Shown: one piece after another, positions 9,872 through 23,219 of the stretch
Layout of the letters: each line of letters starts with the position of its first letter
How positions within the stretch are numbered: the stretch's first letter is position 1
Made by a program: the position numbers and the translations under genes
Assembly: GCF_010820565.1 (NCBI RefSeq)
Contig: NZ_JAAIJQ010000006.1
Span: 52,562 to 116,561 of the forward strand
Length of the DNA: 64,000 nucleotides
Direction: 5' to 3'
DNA from: Thiorhodococcus minor
GTDB taxonomy: Bacteria; Pseudomonadota; Gammaproteobacteria; Chromatiales; Chromatiaceae
Notes under the pieces: model-generated
What the model was told of the DNA's origin: nothing
Seen by the model: only the letters and a program-made list of their open reading frames with translations
The model's database searches: none

Positions 9872-10752
9872 TGAATCGCTCGACACTCATCAAGACATTG
9901 CTGCCGCTCGGCCTCGCCGTCGTCGTGGTCTTCTTTTCGGCCTTCACCTTCGTCGTTCAGGAGTACGAGGTTGCGCTGAAGCTCAGGTTGGGCGAGATCG
10001 TTGCCGATCAGTACGATCCGGGAATCCACTTCAAGGTGCCTGTGCTCAACCAGATCAAGAAGTTCGACCGTCGACTCCAGACACTGGATTCTCAGCCGGA
10101 GCGCTTCTTGACGGTCGAGAAGAAGGACGTGATCGTCGACTCCTATGCCAAGTGGCGGATTGCGCAGCCGGCTCAGTTCCTGCGCTCCACGGGAGGCAGC
10201 AACGCGAGGACCAGCAGGCTGCTATCTGAACGGATCAATACCAGCCTGCGTGACGAGTTTGGTAAGCGGACCATCCAAGAGGTGGTCACGGACGACCGGC
10301 TTGCCCTCATGGAGCTGCTGACCAAAGAGGTGAACGCCAATGCGGGCGACCTGGGCGTCGAGGTCATCGACGTCCGGGTCAAGCAGATCGACCTCCCACC
10401 CGAGGTCAGCGAATCCGTCTATCAGCGCATGCGCGCCGAGCGTGAGCGGGTAGCGAGAGACCTCCGGGCCAAGGGTGGGGAGGCTGCCGAGCGTATTCGC
10501 GCCGATGCGGATCGTCAGCGCACAGTCATTATCGCTGAAGCCTACAAGGAAGCGGAGGAGACCCGTGGCGAGGGCGACGCCAAATCGGCGGAGATCTACG
10601 CCAAGGCCTACACGCGGGATCCGGACTTCTACGCCTTCTACCGCAGTCTCGAGGCCTACCGCAACTCGATGGGCGAGGGTGGAAACATGATGGTGCTCGA
10701 GCCCGATTCGGAGTTTTTCCGCTTCTTCCGAGAGGCCGACGGCCAGCCTTAG
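9871..10752 (+). CDS. hflC: FtsH protease modulator subunit HflC
   Basis: Partner of HflK in the membrane HflKC-FtsH complex. One N-terminal membrane segment (about residues 8-29), an SPFH domain beginning near VVQEYEVAL, and a coiled-coil region rich in Ala/Glu/Arg (about 190-250) are visible; 293 residues is normal. The ATG overlaps the hflK stop (ATGA), giving coupled synthesis of equal subunits. A strong hairpin terminator lies 35 bases after the stop. Confidence 0.96.
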   Translation: MNRSTLIKTLLPLGLAVVVVFFSAFTFVVQEYEVALKLRLGEIVADQYDPGIHFKVPVLNQIKKFDRRLQTLDSQPERFLTVEKKDVIVDSYAKWRIAQPAQFLRSTGGSNARTSRLLSERINTSLRDEFGKRTIQEVVTDDRLALMELLTKEVNANAGDLGVEVIDVRVKQIDLPPEVSESVYQRMRAERERVARDLRAKGGEAAERIRADADRQRTVIIAEAYKEAEETRGEGDAKSAEIYAKAYTRDPDFYAFYRSLEAYRNSMGEGGNMMVLEPDSEFFRFFREADGQP

Positions 10753-10787
10753 CGTCCTCCCGTCCCAGGACCAAGGGTCCTTGTCCC

Positions 10788-10817
10788 ATGAAAAATCCCC
10801 GTAAGGGGATTTTTCAT
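10788..10817 (+). terminator. Rho-independent terminator after hflC
   Basis: A perfect 13-bp inverted repeat (ATGAAAAATCCCC / GGGGATTTTTCAT) around a 4-base loop, with T-run on one arm and A-run on the other. It is symmetrical and could also act on the opposite strand. It closes the hfl transcription unit. Confidence 0.85.
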
Positions 10818-10818
10818 T

Positions 10819-10852
10819 GTTGGACAAAGCGATTGGTTGGACAAAGCGATTG
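10819..10852 (+). repeat. Exact 17-bp tandem duplication
   Basis: GTTGGACAAAGCGATTG occurs twice in direct succession (10819-10835, 10836-10852) just after the hflC terminator, in noncoding DNA. It looks like a recent slippage duplication; no function is evident. Confidence 0.9.
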
Positions 10853-10938
10853 CGGTCTGAAAAGATAGCGGCCTTTGGCCGCGCGCCTCAATGCAGCGGG
10901 ACTCGCGATCGATTGCCTGTCGGGACTGTCTCTAAATC

Positions 10939-11121
10939 GTGCACGATCTCCTAACCGCCCTTGCTCTCATGCTGGTCATCGAGGGCATTTGGCCCTTCCT
11001 CAGTCCAGGCACATTCCGTCGCATCCTCGCAATGATGGCGCTCGAGGGCGAGCGGCCGCTCAGAATCGGTGGCCTGCTCAGTATGCTCCTCGGCGTCGGT
11101 CTGCTCTATCTCGTCAACTGA
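10939..11121 (+). CDS. DUF2065 small membrane protein (YjeT-like)
   Basis: A 60-residue protein, almost entirely two hydrophobic segments (about 4-22 and 41-59) separated by a short basic loop with RPLRIGG. DUF2065 proteins sit between hflC and hisZ/purA in many gammaproteobacteria; function is unknown. It uses a GTG start and ends nine bases before hisZ, so it is likely co-transcribed with hisZ. The family call is from sequence pattern and context. Confidence 0.85.
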   Translation: MHDLLTALALMLVIEGIWPFLSPGTFRRILAMMALEGERPLRIGGLLSMLLGVGLLYLVN

Positions 11122-11130
11122 AGAACAACC

Positions 11131-12369
11131 ATGAATGAGGAACGGTGGCTCCTACCGGCAGGCATCGAAGAGGTGCTGCCGCCACAGGCCCAGGTGATCG
11201 AGTCCCTGAGGCGCGAACTGCTCGATCTCTACGCGAGCTGGGGCTATGAGATGGTCATACCCCCGTTCATCGACTATCTGGATTCGCTGCTCACCGGGAC
11301 TGGACAGGATCTTGACCTCCAGACCTTCAAGCTGACGGACCAGTTGTCCGGAAAGCTCCTGGGGGTTCGCGCCGACATGACCCCGCAGGTGGCGCGGATG
11401 GACGCGCACCATTTGCGCCGCGAAACGGCAACCCGGCTCTGCTACCTGGGGACCGTGCTGCATACCATGCCGGATGGCTTCGGCGGCAGCCGCAGCCCGC
11501 TCCAGATCGGCGCCGAGATCTATGGGCACTCGGGGATCGAGAGCGATGCCGAGATCCTTCGCCTGACCCTGCTCACGCTGCAGACTGCGGGCATCGGCGA
11601 GTGCTATCTCGACCTGGGGCATGTCGGAATCTATCGGGGCCTGGCACGTCAGGCAGGGCTGGATGCCAGTCAGGAGCATGCCCTGTTCGACGCCTTGCAG
11701 CGCAAGGCAATTCCCGAGACCGAGTCTCTGATCGGCGGGTTCGGCGTCAGTGGTGGCGCGGCCGACATGCTCCGGGTGCTCGCCGAGCTGAACGGCTCCG
11801 ATGCCTTGCAGCAGGCCGATACCCTGCTGAAGGGTGCGGATGCCCAGGTGCGCGAGGCGCTCGACTACCTCCATGCGCTGGCCGAAGAGCTCGGCCGTTG
11901 GATTCCGGGCTACTCCATTCACTACGACCTCGCGGAGCTGCGCGGCTACCGTTACAAGACCGGCGTCGTCTTCGCCGCATTCGTGCCTGGCTGGGGTCTG
12001 GAGATCGCCCGTGGCGGACGCTACGACGACATCGGTCAGGTCTTCGGGCGGGCGCGCCCCGCAGTCGGCTTCAGTACGGATCTCAAGGGTCTGTTGAGGC
12101 ACGGTCAGGGCCTCGAGGAGCGTTATCGGAGCAGCGCGCCCGTCTATGCCCCCTGGTCCGCGGATCCCGCGCTGCGCGAGACCGTCGAGACGCTGCGCAG
12201 CTCGGGCCGACGCGTCATCAATGCGCTGCCCGGACTCGCCCAAGACCCGCGCCAGCTCGGCTGCCAGCAAGTGCTGGCAGAGCGGGACGGGAGCTGGGAG
12301 CTGCAGACGATCGATTCAATAGACATCGATTCAATAGACACTGATCTCAATAGCCACAGATCTCAATAG
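11131..12369 (+). CDS. hisZ: ATP phosphoribosyltransferase regulatory subunit HisZ
   Basis: HisRS-like paralogue that pairs with short-form HisG in the first step of histidine synthesis; it lacks aminoacylation activity. The class II core is recognisable (RADMTPQVARMDAH, ARGGRYDDIG, and a HisRS-like motif 2 region). The product is 412 residues with a normal core, but its last about 20 residues come from imperfect tandem repeats rich in Ile-Asp-Ser, not expected in the family. It precedes purA, a common order in these bacteria. Confidence 0.95.
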   Translation: MNEERWLLPAGIEEVLPPQAQVIESLRRELLDLYASWGYEMVIPPFIDYLDSLLTGTGQDLDLQTFKLTDQLSGKLLGVRADMTPQVARMDAHHLRRETATRLCYLGTVLHTMPDGFGGSRSPLQIGAEIYGHSGIESDAEILRLTLLTLQTAGIGECYLDLGHVGIYRGLARQAGLDASQEHALFDALQRKAIPETESLIGGFGVSGGAADMLRVLAELNGSDALQQADTLLKGADAQVREALDYLHALAEELGRWIPGYSIHYDLAELRGYRYKTGVVFAAFVPGWGLEIARGGRYDDIGQVFGRARPAVGFSTDLKGLLRHGQGLEERYRSSAPVYAPWSADPALRETVETLRSSGRRVINALPGLAQDPRQLGCQQVLAERDGSWELQTIDSIDIDSIDTDLNSHRSQ

Positions 12370-12372
12370 ATA
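12301..12372 (+). repeat. Imperfect about 16-bp tandem repeats at the hisZ 3' end
   Basis: Four degenerate units sharing GAT(C/T)CAATAG at about 16-bp spacing make the last codons of hisZ and run past its stop. The repeats are AT-richer than surrounding DNA and appear to have extended the reading frame. Confidence 0.7.
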
Positions 12373-12389
12373 TTGACTAGGAAACCTGA

Positions 12390-13688
<1,299 letters not shown>

Positions 13689-13701
13689 TCCTTGACGTGA
13701 T

Positions 13702-13729
13702 CTCGGCGCGCTTGGATGCGCGCGCCGAG
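13702..13729 (+). terminator. GC hairpin after purA, possible terminator
   Basis: Perfect 10-bp stem CTCGGCGCGC / GCGCGCCGAG with an 8-base loop 14 bases past the purA stop. No T-run follows, so it may only pause polymerase or stabilise the 3' end. Confidence 0.4.
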
Positions 13730-13952
13730 CGCACCTCCCTCAGCGTTTCCGGCGACGCGCCGGCGACTTCTCTGGCACTGATCCTTGCATCTCGATGGAT
13801 CGAGGACGCCGAAGCCGCGTCGGCGCGCTGTCGCAGGCTCGGCGCGATCAGGCCAAGCCGATGAATTGATGTCCCCAATATGGGATTATTCCCACCCTCG
13901 CGGCGCATCTCGCGCTCGTCCTCAGACCTCGGTTCAAGAGCAAGCAATAGCA

Positions 13953-17032
<3,080 letters not shown>

Positions 17033-17033
<1 letters not shown>

Positions 17034-18469
17034 TGGCGGCGAAGATACCGCGACTGGCCATCATGGGGCATCCCAACGCTGGGAAGTCCTCCGTTGTGGC
17101 CACCTTGACCGAGAACGACTGCATCGCGATCGACAAGCGTGCGGGCACGACCACGACCTCGGACGTCTATCCGGTGGTGATCGACGGCCGAACCGTCATC
17201 GAGTTCATCGATACACCTGGCTTCCAGAATCCCAATGCCATCTTGGAGTGGTTCCAGGCCAACGAGAACGAGCGCGACCTGGCTAAGGCGTTCGTCAAGG
17301 CCCACAAGGCGGATCCGCTGTACGCCCACGATGTCGCACTCCTCGAGCCGGTGGCCGCTGGCGCTGGAATCATTCTTGTGGTGGATGGCTCCAAGCGCAT
17401 CAAGGAGAAGGACCGGGTCGAGATCGAGCTGTTGCGGCTTACCGCGCGCCCGCGGATGGCGATCCTCAACAACTTGAGCAACCAGAATCGTCATATTAGC
17501 CGCTGGCAGGACGCCTTGAGCATGGCGTTCAACTCCGTGCGCGAGTTCAATGCCCACCGCGCGACCTATGCCGAGCGGATCCGCTTGCTCAATGCCTTGA
17601 AGGCCATCGATCAGCGCTGGGAGCCCCTGGTGGAGCAAGCGGTGGATGCCTTTGCGCGCGACTGGGATCGCCGTACCGACCAGGCCGTCAGCACCATCAT
17701 CGAGCTGTTGAAGGATGCGCTCTCCTTCAAGACCTCCAAGACCGTCAAGAGTGGCAAGGTCATCTTTCAGAGCGGTCGGGATCGCGTCAGGGAGGAGATC
17801 ACGGCGGAGTTCGAGGATGGTCTCCGTCAATTGGAGATCGACGCCCAGGAGCAGATCCGCGCCCACTTCCGTCACAACGTCTGGAATGTGAAGTCCGATT
17901 CGCTGCTCGGCCAGGATTTGCTGTCGGAAGAGGTCGGGCAGGCACTGGGACTCTCGCGGCGGCAGCTCGCCGTGGTCGGTATGGCCGCTGGCGCGGCTTC
18001 GGGCGTTACCCTGGACCTTGCGACCGCCGGCCATTCGCTTGGCACCGGGGCATTGGTCGGCGCGGCGACGGGCGGCTTCCTCGGCGTCATGGGTGGCAAG
18101 GCCCTGGCAAAGCTCAATATCGAGCGTGCCCCCAATACGCACGTCTTCACGATCGGGCCAGTGTCGAATCCACGCTTTCCCTTCGTCCTGCTCGACCGCA
18201 TCGTCCTCTATTGCGCCAGGGCGATGAACTGGGCGCACGGCCGCCAAGCCGCGGACGAGAGCGCCGCCGACAAGGTGCCGGAGAAGGGCGTGGTCAGGCA
18301 GGGCTTCACGGAAGAGCTGTCGTCACAGGAGCAGCGCACCCTCGCCAAGTTCTTCAATGCGGCGCGGCGCGGCAAGGAATCCGATCTCGAAGAAGATTGC
18401 CGGGAGATCGCCAAGCGCATCCTGCGCGGCGTGTCCTTGAGCGAGATCGACAGTCGCAGTCATCTGTGA
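17033..18469 (+). CDS. DUF3482 GTPase, partner of the DUF2868 protein
   Basis: Unstudied Era/TrmE-like GTPase. N-terminal G domain: G1 GHPNAGKSS (about residues 12-20), G2 Thr in the TTTTSD stretch, G3 DTPG (about 61-64), and NNLSNQN in place of a standard NKxD G4. The C-terminal DUF3482 part has helical regions and a Gly/Ala-rich hydrophobic stretch (about 310-355: VVGMAAGAASG, GALVGAATGGFLGVMGG) that could insert in or contact membrane. The product is 478 residues. The ATG overlaps the DUF2868 stop, so both are translated together; a membrane-recruited switch is a reasonable inference. Confidence 0.85.
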
Positions 18470-18568
18470 GCCGCCAGCCGCCAGCCGCCAGCTTGAAGCC
18501 TGGCCTTGGGCTGATCTCGCGGCAGGCGGCTTTCGTCCCGTCCGTCCCTTCTAAGGTTGAGTGATCGA

Positions 18569-19852
18569 GTGACAAGCGACGAGATACTCTCCATCGACCA
18601 GGCGCATGCCTGGCACCCCTATACCTCGACCATGGATCGCGATCCCGTCTATCCGGTGCGATCCGCCCGGGGGTGCGAGCTGGAGCTGATGGACGGGCGC
18701 ATCCTGATCGACGGTATGGCCTCCTGGTGGTGCGTCATCCATGGCTACAGCCATCCAGTGCTCAACCAGGCGGCGCGCGAGCAGCTGGATGCCATGTCGC
18801 ACGTCATGTTCGGCGGCTTGACCCACGAGCCGGCGATGCGGCTGGTCAAGTCATTGGTCGACCTCTCGCCCGAGCCACTGCAGCACGTCTTCCTCTGCGA
18901 CTCAGGCTCGGTGTCGGTCGAGGTCGCGATCAAGATGGCCCTGCAGTTCTGGATCTCCTCGGAGCGCCCCGAGAAGCATCGGCTCATGACCATCCGCTCC
19001 GGCTACCACGGCGACACCTTCAATGCCATGTCGGTGTGCGATCCGGTAACTGGGATGCACCATCTGTTCAGCCGTGTCCTGCCGCAGCAGGTCTTTGCTC
19101 CGGCGCCGGTATCCAAGTTCGGAGAGGCCTGTGCGGCGCAGGATATCGACGCCTTCGCGGCGCTGATCGAGCACCGTCACGGGGAGCTGGCGGCCGTCAT
19201 TCTCGAGCCGATCGTACAAGGGGCAGGCGGGATGCGCTTCTACAGCGCCGCCTATCTGCGGCAGGTCCGGGAGCTGTGCGACCGCTTCGACGTCCTCCTG
19301 ATCGCCGACGAGATTGCGACGGGCTTCGGCCGCACGGGGCGCCTCTTAGCCTGCGAGCATGCCGGGATCTCGCCAGACATCATGACCCTCGGCAAGGCCC
19401 TGACGGGTGGCTATCTCACCCTCGCGGCGACCCTGGCGTCGCGCCGCGTGGCCGACACCATCTCCTCGGGCGAGCCGGGCGTCTTCATGCACGGCCCGAC
19501 CTTCATGGGCAATCCGCTCGCCTGCGCCGTTGCGAACGCCAGCATCGAGCTGCTGCTGTCTGGCGACTGGCAGGGCAATATCCAGCGCCTGGAGCGTATC
19601 ATGGCGGCCGGTCTCGAGCCTTGCCGCGCCGCGCCTGGCGTGGCGGATGTCCGCGTCCTCGGCGGGATCGGGGTGGTCGAGATGGCAGAGCCGGTCCCCA
19701 TGCGGGAGATTCAGCGCCAGTTCGTCGAGCGGGGCGTCTGGGTGCGCCCCTTCGGGCGGCTCGTCTACCTGATGCCGCCCTACGTCGTCTCAGACGCACA
19801 GCTGGCGCATCTGTGCGGCGCCGTTCGCGATGTGGTCGGGGCTGCTAGCTAG
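18569..19852 (+). CDS. bioA: Adenosylmethionine-8-amino-7-oxononanoate aminotransferase
   Basis: PLP aminotransferase making 7,8-diaminopelargonate in biotin synthesis. HPYTS near the N-terminus, [27 protein letters not shown], and the PLP-lysine segment [10 protein letters not shown] are all present; 427 residues is normal. The GTG at 18569 gives an [21 protein letters not shown]-terminus that aligns with E. coli BioA, and is preferred over a TTG 12 bases upstream. A short CCGCCAG tandem repeat lies in the leader near 18470. No other bio genes are adjacent. Confidence 0.95.
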   Translation: MTSDEILSIDQAHAWHPYTSTMDRDPVYPVRSARGCELELMDGRILIDGMASWWCVIHGYSHPVLNQAAREQLDAMSHVMFGGLTHEPAMRLVKSLVDLSPEPLQHVFLCDSGSVSVEVAIKMALQFWISSERPEKHRLMTIRSGYHGDTFNAMSVCDPVTGMHHLFSRVLPQQVFAPAPVSKFGEACAAQDIDAFAALIEHRHGELAAVILEPIVQGAGGMRFYSAAYLRQVRELCDRFDVLLIADEIATGFGRTGRLLACEHAGISPDIMTLGKALTGGYLTLAATLASRRVADTISSGEPGVFMHGPTFMGNPLACAVANASIELLLSGDWQGNIQRLERIMAAGLEPCRAAPGVADVRVLGGIGVVEMAEPVPMREIQRQFVERGVWVRPFGRLVYLMPPYVVSDAQLAHLCGAVRDVVGAAS

Positions 19853-20272
19853 GCCCCTGTGGGCGGTCCTGCCTTCGGCAGCCCTGTCTTCTCAGGCGCA
19901 TCGCTTTCTCTGCCGATCCAGTGCGTCGGCAGCGCGATCGGTGGAGGGGCACCCCGCGGCGGCCAGGCTAGGTCGCGCCGAGGCAGGGCTCCCACGTCGG
20001 TCGGTCAACCTAGAAGGAGCTGCCGGCCACCAACAGCCAGCTTAGAGCTCTGTTTCGGGGCTGCTTTCGGGTCTTCTCCGAGTCACCCAACGGGTGAGCG
20101 GCTGGCTGGCCGGCCAGATAATCCGACAACCGTATGATATTCCTCGGCTGACGGCTGATAGCTGGAAGCTGGAAGCTGTCTGCTCCAATTAGGATCGTTC
20201 GACCTGAAAAGGCTAGTCGGGCCCCAAAGATCAGGAAGCCAGGCCCTGATCTCTGGGCGCCGAATGAAGAAG
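19853..20272. other. Gene-free stretch between bioA and the cysteine-rich gene
   Basis: About 420 bases between convergent genes with no supported gene. It holds short local duplications (GCTGGAA twice near 20159-20173) and a TCACCC/GGGTGA hairpin near 20083, but no clear terminator with a T-run. Confidence 0.5.
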
Positions 20273-21202
20273 CTAGGTGCAGGTGCCGCGCTGCAATCCG
20301 CCCATGTTTCCCTTGCAGGTGCCGCTGGCACACATCGCGTCCGACCAGCAGGTCGATCCCTTCCGCATGCTCGAGCAGTAGTCGAAGCCGGCATAGGTGC
20401 GGGTGTCGCCGCTTGCGCAGCAGGTCAGGCTGGTGTCTTCGGCAGCCGTGGCCCGCGCGCAGGCGTTGTTGATGCAATCGGCATTCGACGAGCAGGCGGC
20501 GCCCACGCGGCCTCGTGATTTGCAGGTCCCCCGCTGCACGCCGCCGGCATTCCCCTTACAGTAGCCGCTGGCGCACATGGCATCCGACCAGCAACTGCTG
20601 TTGTCGGCCATGGATGCGCAGTAATCGTAGCCGGCATATCGGGTCGTATTGCCACTGGCGCAGCATGTCAGACTGGTGTTTTCGGCGGCCGTCGCCCGGC
20701 CGCAGGCATGGTTGTCGCAGTCGGAATCAACCGAGCAGGTCTCTCCGACGCGCGCGAGCTGGCTGCAGGTGCCTTTTTGCAGGCCGCCCTTGTTGTCACG
20801 GCAGTGGCCGCTGGCGCACATCACGTCAGACCAGCAAGGGCGGCCGTCGGCGATCTGCGTGCAGTAGTCGAACCCAGCGTAGGTGGCGATCGACCCGCTA
20901 GGGCAGCACACCAGTGCGCCGGAGCCAGCGTCGATCCGCCCGCAGGCGTTGTTCTTACACTCGGCGTTGCTCGTACAGTCCTCTGATACCCGCTTGGTCT
21001 TGAGCTTCTCTTCCGGCGTCACGAGGCCGATGCCCTCGCCAGCCTGCTCGACCCCTTCGCCCACTGTCTCTACGGCTGTTCCGACGCCCTCGACGATGGC
21101 GCCCGCGCCCTCCATAACCCCTTCGTTGCTGGAAAAGAGGACGTACGAGCCGACGCCTGCAATCACGAGCACAATCGCGAGAATGGCCAACTTGAGCTGC
21201 AT
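20273..21202 (-). CDS. Membrane-anchored cysteine-rich triple-repeat protein
   Basis: Not a family I can name. The 309-residue protein starts with a membrane anchor or signal (about 5-23), then a Gly/Val/Glu stretch (30-60), then three tandem repeats of about 81 residues (about 71-146, 151-227, 232-308). Each repeat has exactly ten cysteines in the same spacing, including a CC pair, YAG(F/Y)DYC, CWSD, MCASG and a closing GTC. The even Cys number suggests five disulfides per repeat in the periplasm or outside. A purine-rich RBS (AGAGAGAAAAG) precedes the ATG. The papain-like peptidase gene lies about 500 bases upstream on the same strand. Confidence 0.85.
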   Translation of the reverse strand: MQLKLAILAIVLVIAGVGSYVLFSSNEGVMEGAGAIVEGVGTAVETVGEGVEQAGEGIGLVTPEEKLKTKRVSEDCTSNAECKNNACGRIDAGSGALVCCPSGSIATYAGFDYCTQIADGRPCWSDVMCASGHCRDNKGGLQKGTCSQLARVGETCSVDSDCDNHACGRATAAENTSLTCCASGNTTRYAGYDYCASMADNSSCWSDAMCASGYCKGNAGGVQRGTCKSRGRVGAACSSNADCINNACARATAAEDTSLTCCASGDTRTYAGFDYCSSMRKGSTCWSDAMCASGTCKGNMGGLQRGTCT

Positions 21203-21243
21203 CGCTTTTCTCTCTCTTTCAGTGACTTCGTTATGTGCATCAG

Positions 21244-21394
21244 CCTAGATTCGGCAATTGGAACCGCAAAGCCGCGAACGACACGAAGAAAAACAGAGGC
21301 TTGCATTGCTACGTCGCTTCACCCTCTGGGTGAGCATCGCTTCGTAGACAAGGTGTTGAAATCCTTTGCGCTCTTTGTGCCCTTTGCGGTTCAA
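21244..21394 (+). repeat. Dispersed MITE-like repeat, copy A
   Basis: Starts CCTAGATTCGGCAATTGGAA and ends CTTTGCGGTTCAAC. The sub-terminal AACCGCAAAG / CTTTGCGGTT form inverted ends and a CTTCACCC/GGGTGAGC hairpin sits in the middle. Copies B (37095-37245, inverted) and C (41779-42058) share both ends. No coding capacity. Confidence 0.8.
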
Positions 21395-21717
21395 CTGCTC
21401 TTTTCAGGATCAGACTACAATCGATGGACACGCCGATCGCCCGAGCTCGCAATCCGCTTGTCGTGGCGCTAGGCCTTGGCGGGAGCGCCGTTCGAAGCTC
21501 AGTCGAAACGCGGCCAGCCCTTCGTCTAGCGCGCTAGCCCCGAGCAGCGATTGTGCAGGCTGGCGTCCGCGATCATGCCCGGGTGGGCGAAAACGCGCCG
21601 GTTCTTGCGCGCGAGCTTCTGGGGGCTGCCTCAACGGACATGTCAGCGCCGGACATCATCGGGCCAAGGGTGAGGCAGCGCGGGCAGGAGACCTCTCTGC
21701 TCGAGACCCTGGGCTTC

Positions 21718-22629
21718 TTAGGACGGGTTGGTCGTCAGCACGGCGTCGAAGCTCCAATCGCACCAACCGTAGCTCTTTGTGCTGCCGCTGTTATCCACTG
21801 GTGTGTAGCGCAGATAGCCGTTGGCGTCTTTGGCGTTGATGTCGACGTATTGCACGACGTCGCTGTACCAGGGGTCGAGGATGATCAGTTTCGACTTGTC
21901 CGGGGTCAGGCCGGCGCATACGGTCCAGTGCCCCCCTCTTTTCTCGTTCGTCGTCGCACTTGACGTCCAATACCATCCGACGATCCCCCGATAGTTGTTC
22001 GTGCACTGCTTGAGGGCGTTGTCGACTGCGTCCGCACTGCCTTTGTGGGCCTTGGCCTTGACGCCATTGGTTGTTAGGACAGGAACAAGACTCGTGAGGA
22101 CCGAGCCTTGCGACTCCCAATTGTGGCTCGAGCTGGTCGCGCCGGTATTGGCGAGTCCTTGTTGATGCAGCCCAGCGAGGTCTTGCAGCTCAGCTTCGGT
22201 CATCCGCCGAAGGTGGGTGAGCTCCTTGAGGACCATGTAGAGGCACGCTGGCCCGCAGGAGTTTTGTTTTTCCTGGTTGTAGATCTCGTAGCTTTTGCCG
22301 GAGCTGTCTTTCTTCCTCAGCATCGCAGGCGTCGCCTGCGGCGGCGCACCAGTGAGGCTGACCTTGAGCGGCACGGGTAGGTAGTTGCTCAGCCAGTTCA
22401 AGGATGTCGCATAGCGCGTCTTCTTGGCCGCCGGCAGGGCGTTGATGGCGTCACGCACCCTCGAAGCGTTCGGTGGCTGTAGGTAGGCACCCCTGGGCGG
22501 AGCAGGCTGTACCGTATTTAGAATCGCAAAGATGGGGCGCAACGAGGTGTTGGCGTGGTTGATGCGCTTATGGTCTTTCTTCGCTTCTGCGGCGAACAGC
22601 TTCGCGAAGCTCGACGTGGGATTGGCCAT
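21718..22629 (-). CDS. Papain-like cysteine peptidase (C39/C70-like)
   Basis: Predicted peptidase of 303 residues. The Cys segment NQEKQNSCGPACLYMVL puts the nucleophile at Cys125; GGHWTVCAG gives His234 and IILDPWYSD gives Asp252, the order and spacing of papain-like/C39/AvrRpt2-like peptidases. There is no signal peptide or membrane segment, so it is cytosolic or exported by another route. Residues 1-110 have no recognised fold. The ATG at 22629 has AAGGAGCA upstream, which excludes an upstream in-frame start. It precedes the cysteine-rich gene on the same strand, with repeat copy A between them. Confidence 0.8.
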   Translation of the reverse strand: MANPTSSFAKLFAAEAKKDHKRINHANTSLRPIFAILNTVQPAPPRGAYLQPPNASRVRDAINALPAAKKTRYATSLNWLSNYLPVPLKVSLTGAPPQATPAMLRKKDSSGKSYEIYNQEKQNSCGPACLYMVLKELTHLRRMTEAELQDLAGLHQQGLANTGATSSSHNWESQGSVLTSLVPVLTTNGVKAKAHKGSADAVDNALKQCTNNYRGIVGWYWTSSATTNEKRGGHWTVCAGLTPDKSKLIILDPWYSDVVQYVDINAKDANGYLRYTPVDNSGSTKSYGWCDWSFDAVLTTNPS

Positions 22630-23219
22630 AACGCCTGCTCCTTGGCGGACGCGTGCTTGGGGGGCGCGTCCGCGGCTATCTCGAGTTGTAAGGCAAGGCT
22701 GCGGTATCGGTTGGCTCGGCGGCTCGGCGGCTCGGCGGGGCGAGGCCATGGTCGACTCGCTTGGAGCTTCCGCGCCTCAATGAGCCAGGCTCTCAATCTC
22801 CGGGGAGACGAGGGCACGCCTGCACCGCCCTTTCTCGTGCCGACGCAGCTGAGAAGGGGCGGCATCTCTTGGACTACGCGAAATCCGTGACGGTGCAAGG
22901 GTGCAGACCGCATCCGCGCGCCGTGCAGCGCATCAACATCAATAACGCGCCGTGCTCGTTTCCGGGCAGTTTAGGACATCTGAAATATTGAAAACCCGCC
23001 GGAAAAGGCGGTTAGCCAGACGCGCCGGGCGAATTCACGCGCAGGTGCTCTTCGTATCCGGTCAGTGCTTCTGTGCGAACGGGCTCGCGGTTTACGTCAC
23101 CAGGTGCCTTCTGCGTTTTGCTTGGCGAGAGCCAAGCTCGAGGGTGAGGGATTCAGGAAACGGGCAGCACCGCGAAGACAGCAGCAAGCCGACTGGGTGC
23201 TCTCTCATGGGCCAAGCGC
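22630..23219. other. Gene-free stretch between peptidase and LtaS-like gene
   Basis: About 590 bases with no supported gene on either strand; only short low-quality frames. It includes a CGGCTCGGCGG short tandem run near 22709-22740. It should carry the promoter of the peptidase gene, but none was clear. Confidence 0.5.
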
